A stretch of 64,000 nucleotides of DNA from Symsagittifera roscoffensis (GCF_963678635.1 NC_087063.1:24682701-24746700); one strand, 5' to 3'; shown: positions 1 to 10,184, counted from the stretch's first letter. The notes: generated by a model not told the origin, from the letters alone. Numbers and translations are program-made.

Positions 1-33
1 CAAACTTTTAAAAGTATCGCTTTTTAAAGGATA

Positions 34-172
34 ATGTTCGGTACTAAAACCGAAACAGTAAGTCGAGGAAACAGAGCAGCTTTTCTTTCAAAGCTGATAA
101 ATACAGCAGAAATCAAATTATCTAGGATTTCAAATGTAAAGGAGTTAATTGACCAGGAATTTAAATTGAATG
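34..172 (+). CDS. Possible exon of an unrecognised plus-strand gene
   Basis: An open frame starts at an ATG at 34 (first residues MFGTKTETVSRG) and stays open for about 46 codons to a good splice-donor-like site (AATG then GTAAGA) at 172/173. If unspliced it would stop a few codons later at 186. The peptide is lysine-rich and helix-prone, and I recognise no family. It lies opposite the proposed 3' end of the foxo gene, so both cannot be simple neighbours without antisense overlap. It may be a chance frame, so confidence is low. Confidence 0.22.
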
Positions 173-212
173 GTAAGAAAGTTTAAAACTTTTAAAAATT
201 CTAGCTACAAAT

Positions 213-254
213 TTACATGAATGCATTTTCATACCAGAAAAGTTCAATACAGCC
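213..254 (-). CDS. foxo: Possible terminal exon of foxo
   Basis: An acceptor-like AATTTACAG (255-256) is followed in phase 0 by 13 codons (GCIELFWYENAFM) and TAA at 215-213. This closes the reading frame left open by the donor at 318-319. Minus-strand coding could instead continue beyond the window edge through another acceptor. No poly(A) signal was confirmed. Confidence 0.4.
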   Translation of the reverse strand, partial: GCIELFWYENAFM

Positions 255-3200
255 CTGTAAATTTTCATGCAAGGATACAGTGCGCTTCACTAAAAAACTA
301 ACAACCAATTCAAGATTACCTGAGCAGCTGAAGACATGTTCTGATGACCCGAAATCATCGAGGAACTCTGATGCCCATGTTGTACCATAGTGAGGGGGTT
401 GTCATAAAATAGTTCCTGAATCGAGGGGCTTATTTGTGAAATGTCTTCAGCTAGAGAGCCTTCTCGGGGGCGACCGCCGTTGCATAGCAACGCCCACTCC
501 ATCATTTGCTCAGATGGATCGAGAGCAAAATTGGACAAACTTGTAATTACATCACATGTGTCTTCGGTCCGGTTTATTTTAGATGAGTTGCTTGGAAAAA
601 TTTGGTGATTTGGAGCAACATTATAACCGATTGAGGTTGGAATACTGTTTCGGCTAGTTTCGAAATCCGTTATCATGTCGGGCGACAGCGACGGGTGCAC
701 ATCGAACCCTGAATAGCCGTTTGAAAACGGTGAAAAAATTTCGGGATCGAGTTTATGAGATGATCTACCTTGGATAGAAATATTCTGGTTAGAATCTTGC
801 GTGAAAATTGGAGTTTGTCCACTCATGTCTTTAAGAGTTTGTGCGAAATTCAAATCAAGTGCATTTGGCCTCATGTTCGTGGAGATCAGTTGAAAATTAG
901 CTTGTGGTGACACAGATGTGATCATATTTTGTTCATTGTTGACCGAAATTGGAGTGCCAAATTTTTCCTGGTTCAATGGAAGTGACATTAAATTTGAATT
1001 TTTAGAATTAATTGGGAAATTAACTTGGTTCGACAAAGAGAGCTCAGGAAAATTACAGAAATTGGAAATGACATCAGCATGCGTTTTTTGTTCGTTTTGC
1101 ATGCTATGCGTGGTCGAGTTATTTTCGCTGTTGGAGACATGGATCGTATTTCGCTGATGACTGTTTTGATGATCGATCTAAAACAAAAGAGAAACCTTGT
1201 TTATTTAAGAAGTGCTCGCAATTAAAAGAAAAGGACCGAAACCTTGAACAAACATTTGAATGTATGTGTAGTGAGCGCTTTAGGTAAATAAAGTTTCAAG
1301 TGTCGGAACAAGATAATTCACGTCCCAACGTGACACATGAAAATAAGGGTGCCGGACATCAAGCCGACGGGACTTGAAGCCGAATCGTATAATAAGGGAC
1401 TTCAAGCCGAAAACTTTCTCATTAAGTCATGAAATAAGATTAATTTGAACACTTTTCTGAAGATTTTCTCATTTTCATGATCTTTAGTCGGTTTTAATTA
1501 GCGGTTTCATAAAATTTAAACCTCCAAATGATGTTTAGGAAAGTTGAAAAATAAAACACGGTTGAAGGCAAATTTCTTGTTTATAATTTGGGCATTTCAA
1601 AAACCGGCTGATATTATTAACGGATGTCAATCCTAAGTGATTCATTGTCATAAATAACGCTTATTATGGACTAAACTAGCGTAAGATTTTGAAAAGCAAC
1701 GTTTTATAGATTAAAAAAATATTGATTTGAGGTGCTTGTAAAGTTTAATTTCGGCCTGAAATCCCTTCGGCTTGAAGTCCCGTCGGCTTGTTGTCCTAGA
1801 CCCACTTGATGAAGGTTCATCGAAACAATGGATCAATTGAGCAATCTCACCCCCCCCCATTCTCGCGTGGGGGGAGATAGCTCAATAGGTACTTCAGACA
1901 TGTTTATAACCACTTGAAAGTAGTTTAAATGATATGATAATATGAACGAGATTCTCCAACGAATATGGAACGCCAACTTTTACAATATCAAAGCTCAAAA
2001 ATTACATTCATGAACGTAACATTCAGTGAAAACAAAATCAATAAAACTGAGGCACATAAAGCGACTTTTTTCTGTCCTAAATGAAAAAAAAGCTATTGCG
2101 TACAATAGTAAGGTGCTTAAGAGAGCTTTTTTGGTATTCAGATACAAGTTCAGTGCACCAAGCCTGATACTCGTTTTCCTCAATGAGAGGCAAGAGTCGC
2201 CCAAACAAAATTTTGCAAATTAATTTTTTTTCTTCAATTTTTCGATTTTTTCTTTTTCAAAATTTTTCTCGATACTCATATAAAATTAACTCCCGTCGAT
2301 CAATTGATTGCGTGCCATAAGCACATCAACCATCTAATTGCGTTTGTTGGCGCCTTTTGTGGTGTCTTAGTTTTTGCTTGGGGGGAGATAGCTCAATTGG
2401 TCAATACTGGGGGGAGATTGCTCAATTGATCCGAAACAATAACCAGCGACAGCGAAATTTGACTAATGGACCAAGTTTATACCCCCCTCCCCCAAATAAA
2501 CCAAGTTAAGATCATCCACCCCAGCGTTCAATTTCGATTAAATTTAATCGCTAAGCGCTGCGTGTAAAATGCTCTATTCTGATCGGCTAAAAATTGTCAG
2601 AACCAACGAACGCAGAACCAAGTTAATATCCTTCCCGTAAACGGCTTTGAGGGGAGGGGGGTAAGTTAACTGTAAAAAGTTATCATGGTTGAGAGACACA
2701 ATAACACAGGGACCAAAAGCACCTCTTGGCGTTCATTTTTTTTCTTTAAATGTTCAAAAAGTATTTGAGAAATGTATCAAGTCAACAATCAATGATGGAA
2801 AAAAATCAACAACGGTTCGAAATAGAGATGTACCGGATTCCGGTTCCGGAATCCGGCAAATCCGGCAATTTTGGGATGTCAATCCGGATCCGGAATCCGG
2901 TAAAAAGTAACCGGATTTTACCGGATTTGATTCGCCTAAAATTTGTTGAATTCTCAGTTAAAAAATAAGTTTGCAACTGTTTTTATTCAAGCTGTTACAC
3001 AGAAATTTTACTCAATGTATAAATTATTGAAGAAGTAAAAAGTTATCATGAATCAAAACAAGCTGTTCGGAAAATTCTGGTAAATAGCGTGAAAACGAGG
3101 CGCGAATGACGCATATACATCAAACAAAAACTACTCGTAGCAGTAATACTTGATTTCAACAGCTGCACTCAAATTACTGACAAACAATTAAATGAAATCC

Positions 3201-6200
3201 GGAATCCGGTTCTTTTTTTACCGGATTCAATCCGGATCCGGTAATCCGGTAAATTTCGATCCGGTCACATCTCTAGTTCGAAATAGAAAATTGCGAAGAA
3301 CATACTTAGCAGTTTTGAACATAGATTTTCCTTCACAACCCACTTTTCCTAGCATGCACAACTTACTTTAAATTTTGACCCAAAACAATAAAAGATTAGT
3401 CAGATTGCTTTGAAAACCCTTCTCCCGCCAATACGCGATGTAAAGAGCAAGCTTAAAAACAGTAGTAACAGACCAAAAAATAGCCTCAATTGAATTTTGA
3501 ATGATTTTTGAGCCGTAATAAATCGCCGCTCACGCAAAAACAGAAAGAAATGAATCGCGCTTCAACTATCCCAAGTTTACAAACCAGATCTTTACAAAAA
3601 GTAATAAGCGCGGTAAAAAAAATCTATCAATTAAGAGCTCATGGGAAAAAAATTTCAGGTGGTACAATAAAGCGAACCGAAGCTTAGCAACTCTTAAGAT
3701 ATAATGATGTATGCCTATATGGTAAACAAGACTGCTCGTATCAGGGCGACACACTGAATGTCTTTTTTTTTGCATTTTCACTTCTATGGAATAATTTAAA
3801 ACAAAATACTTGATGAAACTTTCACGAAAAAATTCAAAAATTTCAAAACCCTTATATGTTTTTTGTTGAAAATTAACCCCTCGCCCGCTATGTTAAGTAC
3901 AAAGTGATATGTTTAGCTTCTAGCAAAATATTAAATAGACCAAAGAGCATGCCTCAATCCATATTGAAACGATTTTGAATACGGATTATAAGTCTGCACT
4001 TACGCATTAATAGCTCGAAATGTATCCCACGTTAATTGTCTCAAATTGGCAATTTAAACCTCCATATTATAATAAAAAACTATCACAGGTGAAGTTTCTT
4101 AATATAATTGCAAAGTTAAAACGATTGCAAAGTGTTGAAAAACCGAGAAAATATCAATCGTTAAAAACAACAGAAATAAATCTGGTTTTTTAAATTTTGT
4201 AAATAAATGAAATGACATTTTCAGATTATACAGAAAAAGTGCAATTCAAGCACCCTGAAACTATATTTGCAGAGAAAATTGTTCGTTTTAAACTATGAAC
4301 GGAAGTGGAAATTATACATTACTAAAAAAGAAGTTTGGAAAGCGAAAATAAAATTGATTTTTACTATTTCCATCAAATTTTTAAATAAATAAACGAAAAT
4401 CAAAACCTTTTTTCAGTCAGTATTTTGTCAGTTTCTCCCGTATATCGATGAAAATTAAACGAAAATTAAATACGATTTTGCAGGAACATTTTGAAAGCAA
4501 ATCAGAAAAACCACTTTTGCGAAAACTAATATAACAAAAATGCAACCACCATAAGCTGAAAAAAACTCAGTTCGAATAATTATATGCGTGCACGTAACTT
4601 TCAAACGAGCTTGCGAATAATTTATAATAATAAACACCAGTTTATACTAGCCGACGGAGAGAAAACTAAATCAGAACAAAACCAACAAGAGATAATAGTT
4701 TCCAAACTCTGTCCTTACGCATGCAATCGCTAAAAACTCATTGATCCGACCATTTGAAAAACGTGGAGGAACTTTGTATTCGGGTGTGTTTTCGGTTTTT
4801 TGTTTTCCAAGCAAAATCAGATACCTCAAACAATTATCGGAATGGATCGTGTGATACATCATATAAAAGTCCTTTCAGTCGTTATTCGCGTCGACTCCAA
4901 GCAAAATCAGATGCCTCAAACAATTATCGGAATGGGTCGTGTGATACATCATATAAAAGTCCTTTCAGACGTTATTCGAAAGTTCTTTCCCTCTAAAGAT
5001 CGAGAAAAACCAGTTTGAAATTTTTGTTCTGATTTCAGGCTAATAAATTGAGCGTGCAGGCGTACAATAACTTATTTATGCTCAATTTAAGCCGTGAAAA
5101 TTTAGTTTCACTAGAGTAAAGTTAATTTTTGTTTAAGTTGTTAAGTTAAGTTTACTAACTTGGTGCTTGATGGGTGTGATTGCGATTTGGTAACCTGGTG
5201 CAGAATGCTGCAAATTGTGGCTCGATACAAGAGGGTCTAACCATATTCTATTCTTATTTGCTCTGTGGGAAATGGAGTCACTTGTAAACGCCCTGGCTCT
5301 AGGACTATCGAGAAACTCTTGATCATGGTTGTGATTCATTACTGAGAAACTTGCAAGGTCATTCGTGGATTCAGTTGGCGTGAAATAGTAATTCTGATCA
5401 AACAGGGATCCATTGTTATCTGTTGAACATCGAACTTGACCAAGTTTTGAGTTAGGAGCTACGCACAAATTTGTGTTAAAAATGTTGACAGATGTTTCGC
5501 TTTTGCACCTGCTTGCTGGGCGGTTCGTATCTACCGAAGCACCGGATACTGACGGAGCTTCGCGATGAACAACCGATGACTTGCGCTTGGCAGTCGCAAC
5601 TGTTCTTGTGCTGGCACTTGACATTGAATTTGATCGTGGCGGCGTTCCAGCTTGACCTGGAGTTTCATCTACGACCCAAAATGACCCCTTTTCTTTTGGA
5701 TCTGAGCTTTGTTTGCGTTTGAACTGTTTGCCCAAAGAAAGATTGTGACGTACGGAGTTTTTCCAGCCCTTACTTTCCTTGTGTTTGTTGAAGTAGGGTA
5801 ATTTCTCCACGAAGAACTGGTAGATGTCACCCAGTTTCGCCTTTTTACTCGGTTTCGACTGAAACAATCAAAAACATCAAATTTAATGAATGCTGTATAT
5901 CAAGAAGAGGCTTGATATGTGTGGAAGACTCCCTTCGCCAACCGAAAGAGGCTCTTTTCCAGTTTCCCACCCCTCGTAAAAAAGTGAAACCGATTTTTTA
6001 AACTATTAACCAATTAAAATATTTTTAACCAAATCGGTTTACCCAAGTTTGCTTTTAAACATTGATAAAAGAAATTATAAATAAGTTCTATTTTATTGTT
6101 AATAATGCAAGCTTTAAGTATTCGGAATGCGAATTTGGCGGTCGTTATCAAATTGGGATCAACCGTACAATTTCACCCCCTTAATGACCCAACGTAGAAA

Positions 6201-7713
6201 ACCCTTCCCAAGCATGTATTAAATCTGAAAATTGTTAAAATTACAAAATAAAGCTGTTCGAAAAAATTGTTCAAACGGCATTTTGCATTTAAAAAATGTT
6301 GTAAAAATTTGTTCACCTGTTCACGCTGACACGTTTTGAAGCAATCATTACATGAAAAGTGATTTTAAATAGACTTTCATATGTTGAGTTTCAGAAAACA
6401 AATCAAAGAGGGGGGACTGGAAAAGAGCCCCGAAAGATCCCTCTTTAATATAAGTTAATGGCAACATTTTTGATGAAGGAATTTTTACTTAATTGCAAAG
6501 CGCAGAGGAAGCAAAAGCGCAGCTAAAAATTCACTTTCTACAAAAATGTCAAATATTAGAACTTCCCAAGATCTAACTTTACCGTTTCAAATGACCTACA
6601 AACTTGGAGCTTGACTTTAGACAAATATTCCAATTTTTGTTTTAAATATCATTTTTCGAATGCAAGAAAAAAGAAAAGGTTCGCAGTAACTTTTGACGCC
6701 AAAATTCTATGAAAACATTTGATAGACATTTAATCATTCTACTTATTAATTAAAAAACAATACAAGCATCCGACCTTGATTGCATTTGTGATGATGTCGG
6801 CGTAGCTCTCATTGCCCCAAGCATTCCTGGAAGATCGAGATTCTGAGAAGGAGCCTCCATACTTGTAGTCAGAACTATCTGCTTCAATCTGGTCACCGCA
6901 AACACTGCTGCTACTCACTGGCTCCTGCTGGCTGTTAGGATACTTTGTACTTGAGCAGCATGGCTCTTGCTTGACATCTGAAATTAGAATTTAATTTTAA
7001 TTTTATTTACAACTTAATTTTATTGCGAGTGAAAAAACTGTTTAAAAACGAGCACTTCAAGTAACGCTTTTAAAAAAAATTGGTTTTTATCTGGAGTTCT
7101 TTTGCTGGTTATTAGGAAAACTGATTTTAATTAATCTTGTGCTAAATGAGACTTCGAGATGAAAATACCACGTGGAAACGGAAAAAAAACATGGTAAATT
7201 ATCTCTGAATTCATGGCTCTGTTGCCGTTTCTCCCACCAGGAAAAAAATTGGATTTGCGCGCACGTCGTAGATTGTACAAGGCTTTGTATGAAGATCAAA
7301 TGCGTTTGGAATTGAGTAATTGCATGCCAAATGGGCAATAAGTTTTATGGTAAAATTTACAGGTGTGTAGTGCAGGGTGTAAAATAGACATTATCATTTT
7401 ACAGAGTTTGTACGAACAATTTGCACAGACCGAGTTGAAAACTAAACCGTCAGCTTACTTGAACTCGAAGATGTGACCCATGAAACCTGTACAGAGTTAG
7501 ACGGTATGTTCCTCTCTGACTCAAGCTGTACTTCAATCGGACCTGCCGATGACTTCACGCGTAGGCTGAAATCAGAGGGACACGTATTTCGTCGCCTTTT
7601 GCAGGATGACAACTCAAACTCGTCCCCATCGTCGCCTAGAATGTCGAAAAATTTAGCTCCAGAAGCTGGTACGCTGATAATAGCGGGAACTTTAAAACCG
7701 AGTCGGATACAGG
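213..7713 (-). CDS. foxo: FoxO/DAF-16-type forkhead transcription factor, spliced, 5' end missing
   Basis: FoxO proteins are nuclear forkhead factors inhibited by insulin/PI3K-Akt phosphorylation and 14-3-3 binding. Five exons can be joined on the minus strand: 7713-7459, 6977-6775, 5858-5160, 1177-320 and 254-213. The phases agree at each junction: phase 1 at the first, phase 0 at the other three. The forkhead domain is split between exons 6977-6775 and 5858-5160. It begins with the FoxO signature NAWGNESYADIITNAI and continues with GWKNSVRHNLSL, the recognition helix. The product is about 684 residues plus a missing N-terminus, in the usual FoxO range. An Akt-like motif, KRRRNTCP, lies upstream of the domain, and Ser-rich basic motifs follow it. 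The protein is divergent: the FoxO-specific loop before helix 3 is shorter, and the usual Trp after the first Akt threonine is Cys. FoxN1/4 is less likely because of the NAWGN-SYAD block. Confidence 0.85.
320..1177 (-). CDS. foxo: foxo exon, C-terminal regulatory/transactivation region
   Basis: The acceptor TTTTGTTTTAG (1178-1179) and donor CAG then GTAATC (318-319) enclose 286 codons in phase 0 at both ends, matching the upstream exon. The protein is Asn/Ser/Gln-rich and low-complexity, as expected of a FoxO C-terminal transactivation region. Candidate short linear motifs are LDLNFAQTLKDMSG, the hydrophobic DPSEQMMEWALLCNGG (possible nuclear-export type) and SPSIQELFYDNPL. I see no folded domain. 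Assignment to foxo rests on splice phase, orientation and distance, not on homology of this part. Confidence 0.8.
1347..1803. mobile_element. Element A, copy 1: inverted-repeat non-autonomous transposon
   Basis: The left end reads GGGTGCCGGACATCAAGCCG and the right end is its near inverse, closing with TTGTCCTAGACCC. Both ends share GACGGGACTT-AAGCCGA, giving terminal inverted repeats of about 38 bp on a 457-bp AT-rich core with no coding capacity. A second complete copy is at 51510-51966, with fragments near 41.6, 59.7 and 61.4 kb. No clear target duplication remains here. Confidence 0.8.
1830..2432. mobile_element. Element B, copy 1: inverted-repeat transposon with 8-bp target duplication
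   Basis: The element begins GGATCAATTGAGCAATCTC and ends with the inverse GAGATTGCTCAATTGATCC; each arm runs into C-rich or G-rich tracts. Exact direct repeats GAAACAAT flank it at 1822-1829 and 2433-2440. It is 603 bp long, with a second motif (GGGGGGAGATAGCTCAAT) repeated subterminally. No coding capacity was seen. A copy in reverse orientation lies at 60587-61194. Confidence 0.85.
2823..3275. mobile_element. hAT-like non-autonomous element with CCGGAT-rich ends
   Basis: The ends are TAGAGATGTACCGGATT and the inverse of TAGAGATGTGACCGGAT. The exact 8-bp duplication GTTCGAAA lies at 2815-2822 and 3276-3283. Both arms contain clusters of CCGGAT/ATCCGG and are nearly self-complementary. The 8-bp duplication and T/CAGAGATG-type ends fit the hAT superfamily (inference). 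It is 453 bp with no transposase. Confidence 0.85.
3725..3762 (-). mobile_element. Inverted end fragment of tandem family H
   Basis: AAGACTGCTCGTATCAGGGC here is the reverse complement of the end shared by both H units at 57985-59048 (GGGCTTCGCCCTGATACGAG, then CAGTCTTG). Only about 40 bp is clearly related. Confidence 0.5.
4807..4979. repeat. 90-bp tandem duplication, two copies
   Basis: CCAAGCAAAATCAGATRCCTC starts at 4807 and again at 4897. The two units differ at only a few positions, up to CCTTTCAG-CGTTATTCG. The period of 90 keeps a plus-strand frame open through both copies (repeated peptide QAKSD-SNNYRNGSCDTSYKS), but the location inside a foxo intron and the lack of other support make coding unlikely. 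Confidence 0.8.
5160..5858 (-). CDS. foxo: foxo exon with most of the DNA-binding domain
   Basis: The acceptor TTGTTTCAG (5859-5860) and a GTTAGT donor (5158-5159) bound exactly 233 codons. The exon opens with SKPSKKAKLGDIYQFFVEKL (helices 2 and 3 area), then PYFNKHKESKGWKNS, RHNLSL, and a wing region ending GSFWVVDE. In typical FoxO proteins the loop before GWKNS carries GDSNSS; here it is four residues shorter. The tail has TPPRSNSMSS and AKRKSS, which resemble the second Akt site and nuclear-localisation region but lack the full RxRxxS pattern. The rest is Ser/Asn-rich and disordered-looking. Confidence 0.9.
5950..6429. mobile_element. Element I: inverted-repeat transposon in foxo intron, 8-bp target duplication
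   Basis: The ends GGCTCTTTTCCAGT and ACTGGAAAAGAGCC are perfect inverted repeats that continue less perfectly into C/G-rich CCCACCCCTC and GAGGGGGG. CCGAAAGA is duplicated exactly at 5942-5949 and 6430-6437. The 480-bp core is AT-rich with no coding capacity, and it sits in the intron that splits the forkhead domain. No second copy was seen in the window. Confidence 0.85.
6775..6977 (-). CDS. foxo: foxo exon with start of the forkhead domain
   Basis: The exon is bounded by an acceptor ending ATTTCAG (6978-6979) and a donor AAG then GTCGGA (6773-6774). It is 203 nt: two bases complete the preceding codon and 67 codons follow, ending in phase 0. A Ser/Gln/Pro-rich linker (VKQEPCCSSTKYPNSQQEP) leads to SRNAWGNESYADIITNAIK, the first helix of a forkhead domain with the FoxO-specific NAWGN-SYAD-IT-AI pattern. 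This block is the main reason for calling the gene FoxO rather than another Fox class. Confidence 0.9.
6978..7458 (-). other. foxo intron between N-terminal and forkhead exons
   Basis: The donor GTAAGC and acceptor ATTTCAG define a 481-base intron. On the opposite strand an ATG frame at 7213-7341 encodes 42 residues (MALLPFLPPGKKLDLRARRR, then LYKALYEDQM and on to a TAA). It is too short, and without splice or homology support, to call a gene. Confidence 0.5.
7459..7713 (-). CDS. foxo: foxo exon with N-terminal Akt/14-3-3-type motif
   Basis: The minus-strand frame is open for 84 codons and ends in a strong donor (TCAA then GTAAGC at 7458). That leaves one base, which completes an Asn codon with the next exon. 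The acidic stretch GDDGDEFELSS is followed by CKRRRNTCPSDF, laid out like the FoxO Thr-32 region (basic residues, then N-T-W-P in DAF-16). Here the Trp is Cys and the -5 Arg is Lys. The frame has no ATG and meets a TAG about 40 bases upstream of 7713, so this is not the first coding exon. The proposed acceptor at 7714-7716 has a purine-rich tract and is weak, so the 5' edge is uncertain. Confidence 0.65.
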
Positions 7714-8424
7714 CTGTTTTTTGAACACCTGTTATCTCCTATAGGCTAACTTGGCCAAAAATACACAAAAATTTTTTTGATCACTAAGAACATCGACGTT
7801 TTATGCTCAAAATTTGAACGATAATTCACTTGACATTTTGAAAATTTGGCGCTAAAAATATTTTCAAAAATCGAAGACTAGATCAAATGGCTGTGGTTAA
7901 TAAACTTGGAAATTTTCTGAATTAGATTCAAAAATGTATTCATAAAGACAAAACTCGAGGTTCAAATAATTTTTCTTGAATTAGGAAAAGAGGTTCAATT
8001 TTTTATGAGCGGCTAGAAGTTTCTACGGAATCAGTTAGAAACCAAGCGTTTTCTTTTACTTAAAAGACATTTTCCCTCATTTTTCAGGCCACAGAAAAGT
8101 ATATACACGAATAAACGTCTTCTCTAGGGCCCTATGTATTAAGATTAGGTATAGATTTTTATTAACAGTTTCAAAAAAGGAGAAATGAGAGAAAATAGAA
8201 AAATTAACTAATGATATGACAGAAGCAAATGTATTTCCTTTCAGCTTGGCCAATTTATTTTCAGTCTAAAATCATATAAGAAATCAGGAGGGACACAATC
8301 GCTAAAAAAAATTGGAAAAAGACTGGAGAAAGTGGAATAAAAAAAACTACCTTTTTTTGCTCGCTTCATACGTTGCATAGATTCGTTGACATTTAGTAAA
8401 ACAATTTTGTAAAGTTAAACAATT
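7714..8424. other. Upstream flank of the foxo exons; no gene recognised
   Basis: The stretch is AT-rich with many short A/T runs. The missing 5' exon or promoter of foxo should lie here or beyond the satellite array, but I could not identify an ATG exon with a matching donor. Confidence 0.5.
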
Positions 8425-8576
8425 TCGGGGGCGTTCAACAGTGCCAAAAAAGCGGATTTCAGAATAACTTAAAAGCATTTTCCAACATTTTCTCAAGAGC
8501 GGCAAATTACTGACGCTAATTAGCAAAGAAAGCACTCCGATTTTGGCGCCAAAATGTCTGCAACTGCAAACTAAAG
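8425..8576 (-). mobile_element. Element E, one part only (first part of a split copy)
   Basis: Starting at CGGGGGCGTTCAACAGTGCC, this is the reverse complement of the right part of complete element E (59068-59453). It includes the TTTTGGCGCCAAAATGTCTG block, and breaks off at GCAACTGCAAACTAAA where element C begins. The remainder of E is found next to another C copy at 42148-42376. Confidence 0.7.
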
Positions 8577-8955
8577 GTTGCGTCCCTCATGCTTGAAGGA
8601 CCAAATGCTTGAAATTAGTTTTAACTTACTTTCAGCCGCTCAGAATTGAGTATTCAAAACCTCAAATTAAATCGCGAAAATCTCAAATTAAGAAAATAAA
8701 TCCAGGCCATTAGTGTTATTATTGACCAATTAGTCAAAAAGCAGATGAGTTTTCAAGACTGAAAAATTCTTATGATTTTGACCTCAATACTCTTGATGAC
8801 TATCTGAATAGTATTGCGGTTGTAACCCGCAATTTGTAAAATTTTTGATTATTTTCCACTGATTTAATACATTTTCTGTTAATATTGACTTCGATTTTGT
8901 GAGAAAAACCTTTAGCCAATAGAAACGCTTAGCTAAACGCTTACCTCCCCCAAAT
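8577..8955 (+). mobile_element. Element C, left-flank copy
   Basis: It begins GGTTGCGTCCCTCATGCTTG followed by AAGGACCAAATGCTTGAAA, the inverted-repeat arm of family C. The body matches 41732-42147 closely in the same orientation. The right arm is largely lost: after AACGCTTAGC about 50 bp are replaced by a short stretch, then CTCCCCC. The next bases, CAAATTAA, echo the CAAACTAA before the element and may be its 8-bp target duplication in E. Confidence 0.7.
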
Positions 8956-8960
8956 TAAAC

Positions 8961-9072
8961 AATGCTTTTGACTTGAAACTTTGAATTGAAACTTGACTTC
9001 ATAACACCTTTTTTTATTTTAACTTTTAGCTTTAACTTCAACAAAGGCTCTTTTATCTTCAAACTTTGAATT
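8961..9072 (+). repeat. Repeat D, left border of the satellite array
   Basis: ACTTGAAACTTTGAATTGAA and TAACTTCAACAAAGGCTCTT also occur in the same order and orientation at 41478-41577, beyond the far end of the array. The satellite starts directly at its 3' end (TTTGAATTGAGGGCTGGGGA). Confidence 0.7.
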
Positions 9073-10184
9073 GAGGGCTGGGGACATGTTCACCTACTAG
9101 CGCGAATACCATTTTTTCTATTATACGTTTTGTTCCCAAGTTATTTGTATTTTTGTGTTTATATCGAAAATAGGTCTCTGAGGAAGAAAAACAAATTTAC
9201 ATCCCCTTGGAAATTAGCCGGGCGATCAAGTTGTAACTTTGCTTGAGGACTGGGGACATGTTCACCTACTAGCGCAAATACCATTTTTTCTATTATAGGT
9301 TTTGTTCTCAAGTTATTTGTATTTTTGTGTTTATATCGAAAATAGGTCTCTGAGGAAGGAAAAAAAATTACATCCCCTTGGAGTTTAGCGGTGCGATCAA
9401 TTTGTAACTTTGCTTGAGGGTGGGTGACATGTTCACCAACTAGCGCAAATACCGTTTTTTCTATTATAAGTTTTGTTTCCAAGTTATTTGTTTTTGTGTT
9501 TATATCGAAAATAGGTCTCTGAGGAAGGAAAATAAATTTACATCCTCTTGGAGTTTAGCGGTGCGATCAAGTTGTAACTTTGCTTGAGGGCTGGGGACAT
9601 GTTCACCTACTAGCACAAATACCATTTTTTCTATTATAAGTTTTGTTCCCAAGTTATTTGTATTTTTGTGTTTATATCGAAAATAGGTCTCTGAGGAAGG
9701 AAAATAAATTTACATCCCTTGGAGTTTAGCGGTGCGATCAATTTGTAACTTTGCTTGAGGGCTGGGGACATGTTCACCTACTAGCGCAAATACCATGTTT
9801 TCTATTATAAGTTTTGTTCCCAAGTTATTTGTATTTTGTGTTTATATCGAAAATAGGTCTCTAAGGAAGGAAAATAAATTTACATCCCCTTGGAGTTCAG
9901 CGGTACGATCAATTTGTAACTTTGCTTGAGGGCTGGGTACATGTTCGCCTACTAGCGCAAATACCATTTTTTTCTATTATAAGTTTTGTTCCCAAGTTAT
10001 TTGTTTTTGTGTTTATATCGAAAATAGGTCTCTGAGGAAGTAAAACAAATTTACATCCCCTTGGAGTTTAGCCGTGCGATCAAGTTGTAACTTTACTTGA
10101 GGGCTGGGGACATGTTCACCTACTAGCGCAAATACCATTTTATCTATTATAAGTTTTGTTCCCTAGTTATTTGTATTTTTGTGT

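Larger units (their letters stand above)
1178..5159 (-). other. foxo intron of about 4 kb, filled with small transposons
   Basis: This intron separates the C-terminal exon from the DNA-binding exon. It holds elements A (1347-1803) and B (1830-2432), a hAT-like CCGGAT-rich element (2823-3275), an inverted end fragment of family H (about 3725-3762) and a 90-bp tandem duplication (4807-4979). Two weakly similar AT-rich stretches (about 3405-3560 and 3870-4035, both with AGACCAAA and CCTCAAT) may be old direct copies. Stretches 3281-3724 and 3763-4806 contain no gene that I can support. Confidence 0.6.

Noticed and set aside
918..1225. Two plus-strand frames over the foxo C-terminal exon
   Set aside because: They are antisense shadows of the minus-strand exon 1177-320.
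1995..2223. Short frames on both strands inside element B
   Set aside because: They lie within a non-autonomous inverted-repeat element and resemble no transposase.
5160..5858. FoxN1/4 assignment from GWKNSVRHNLSL
   Set aside because: The preceding exon supplies NAWGNESYADIITNAI in the right phase, which is a FoxO signature.
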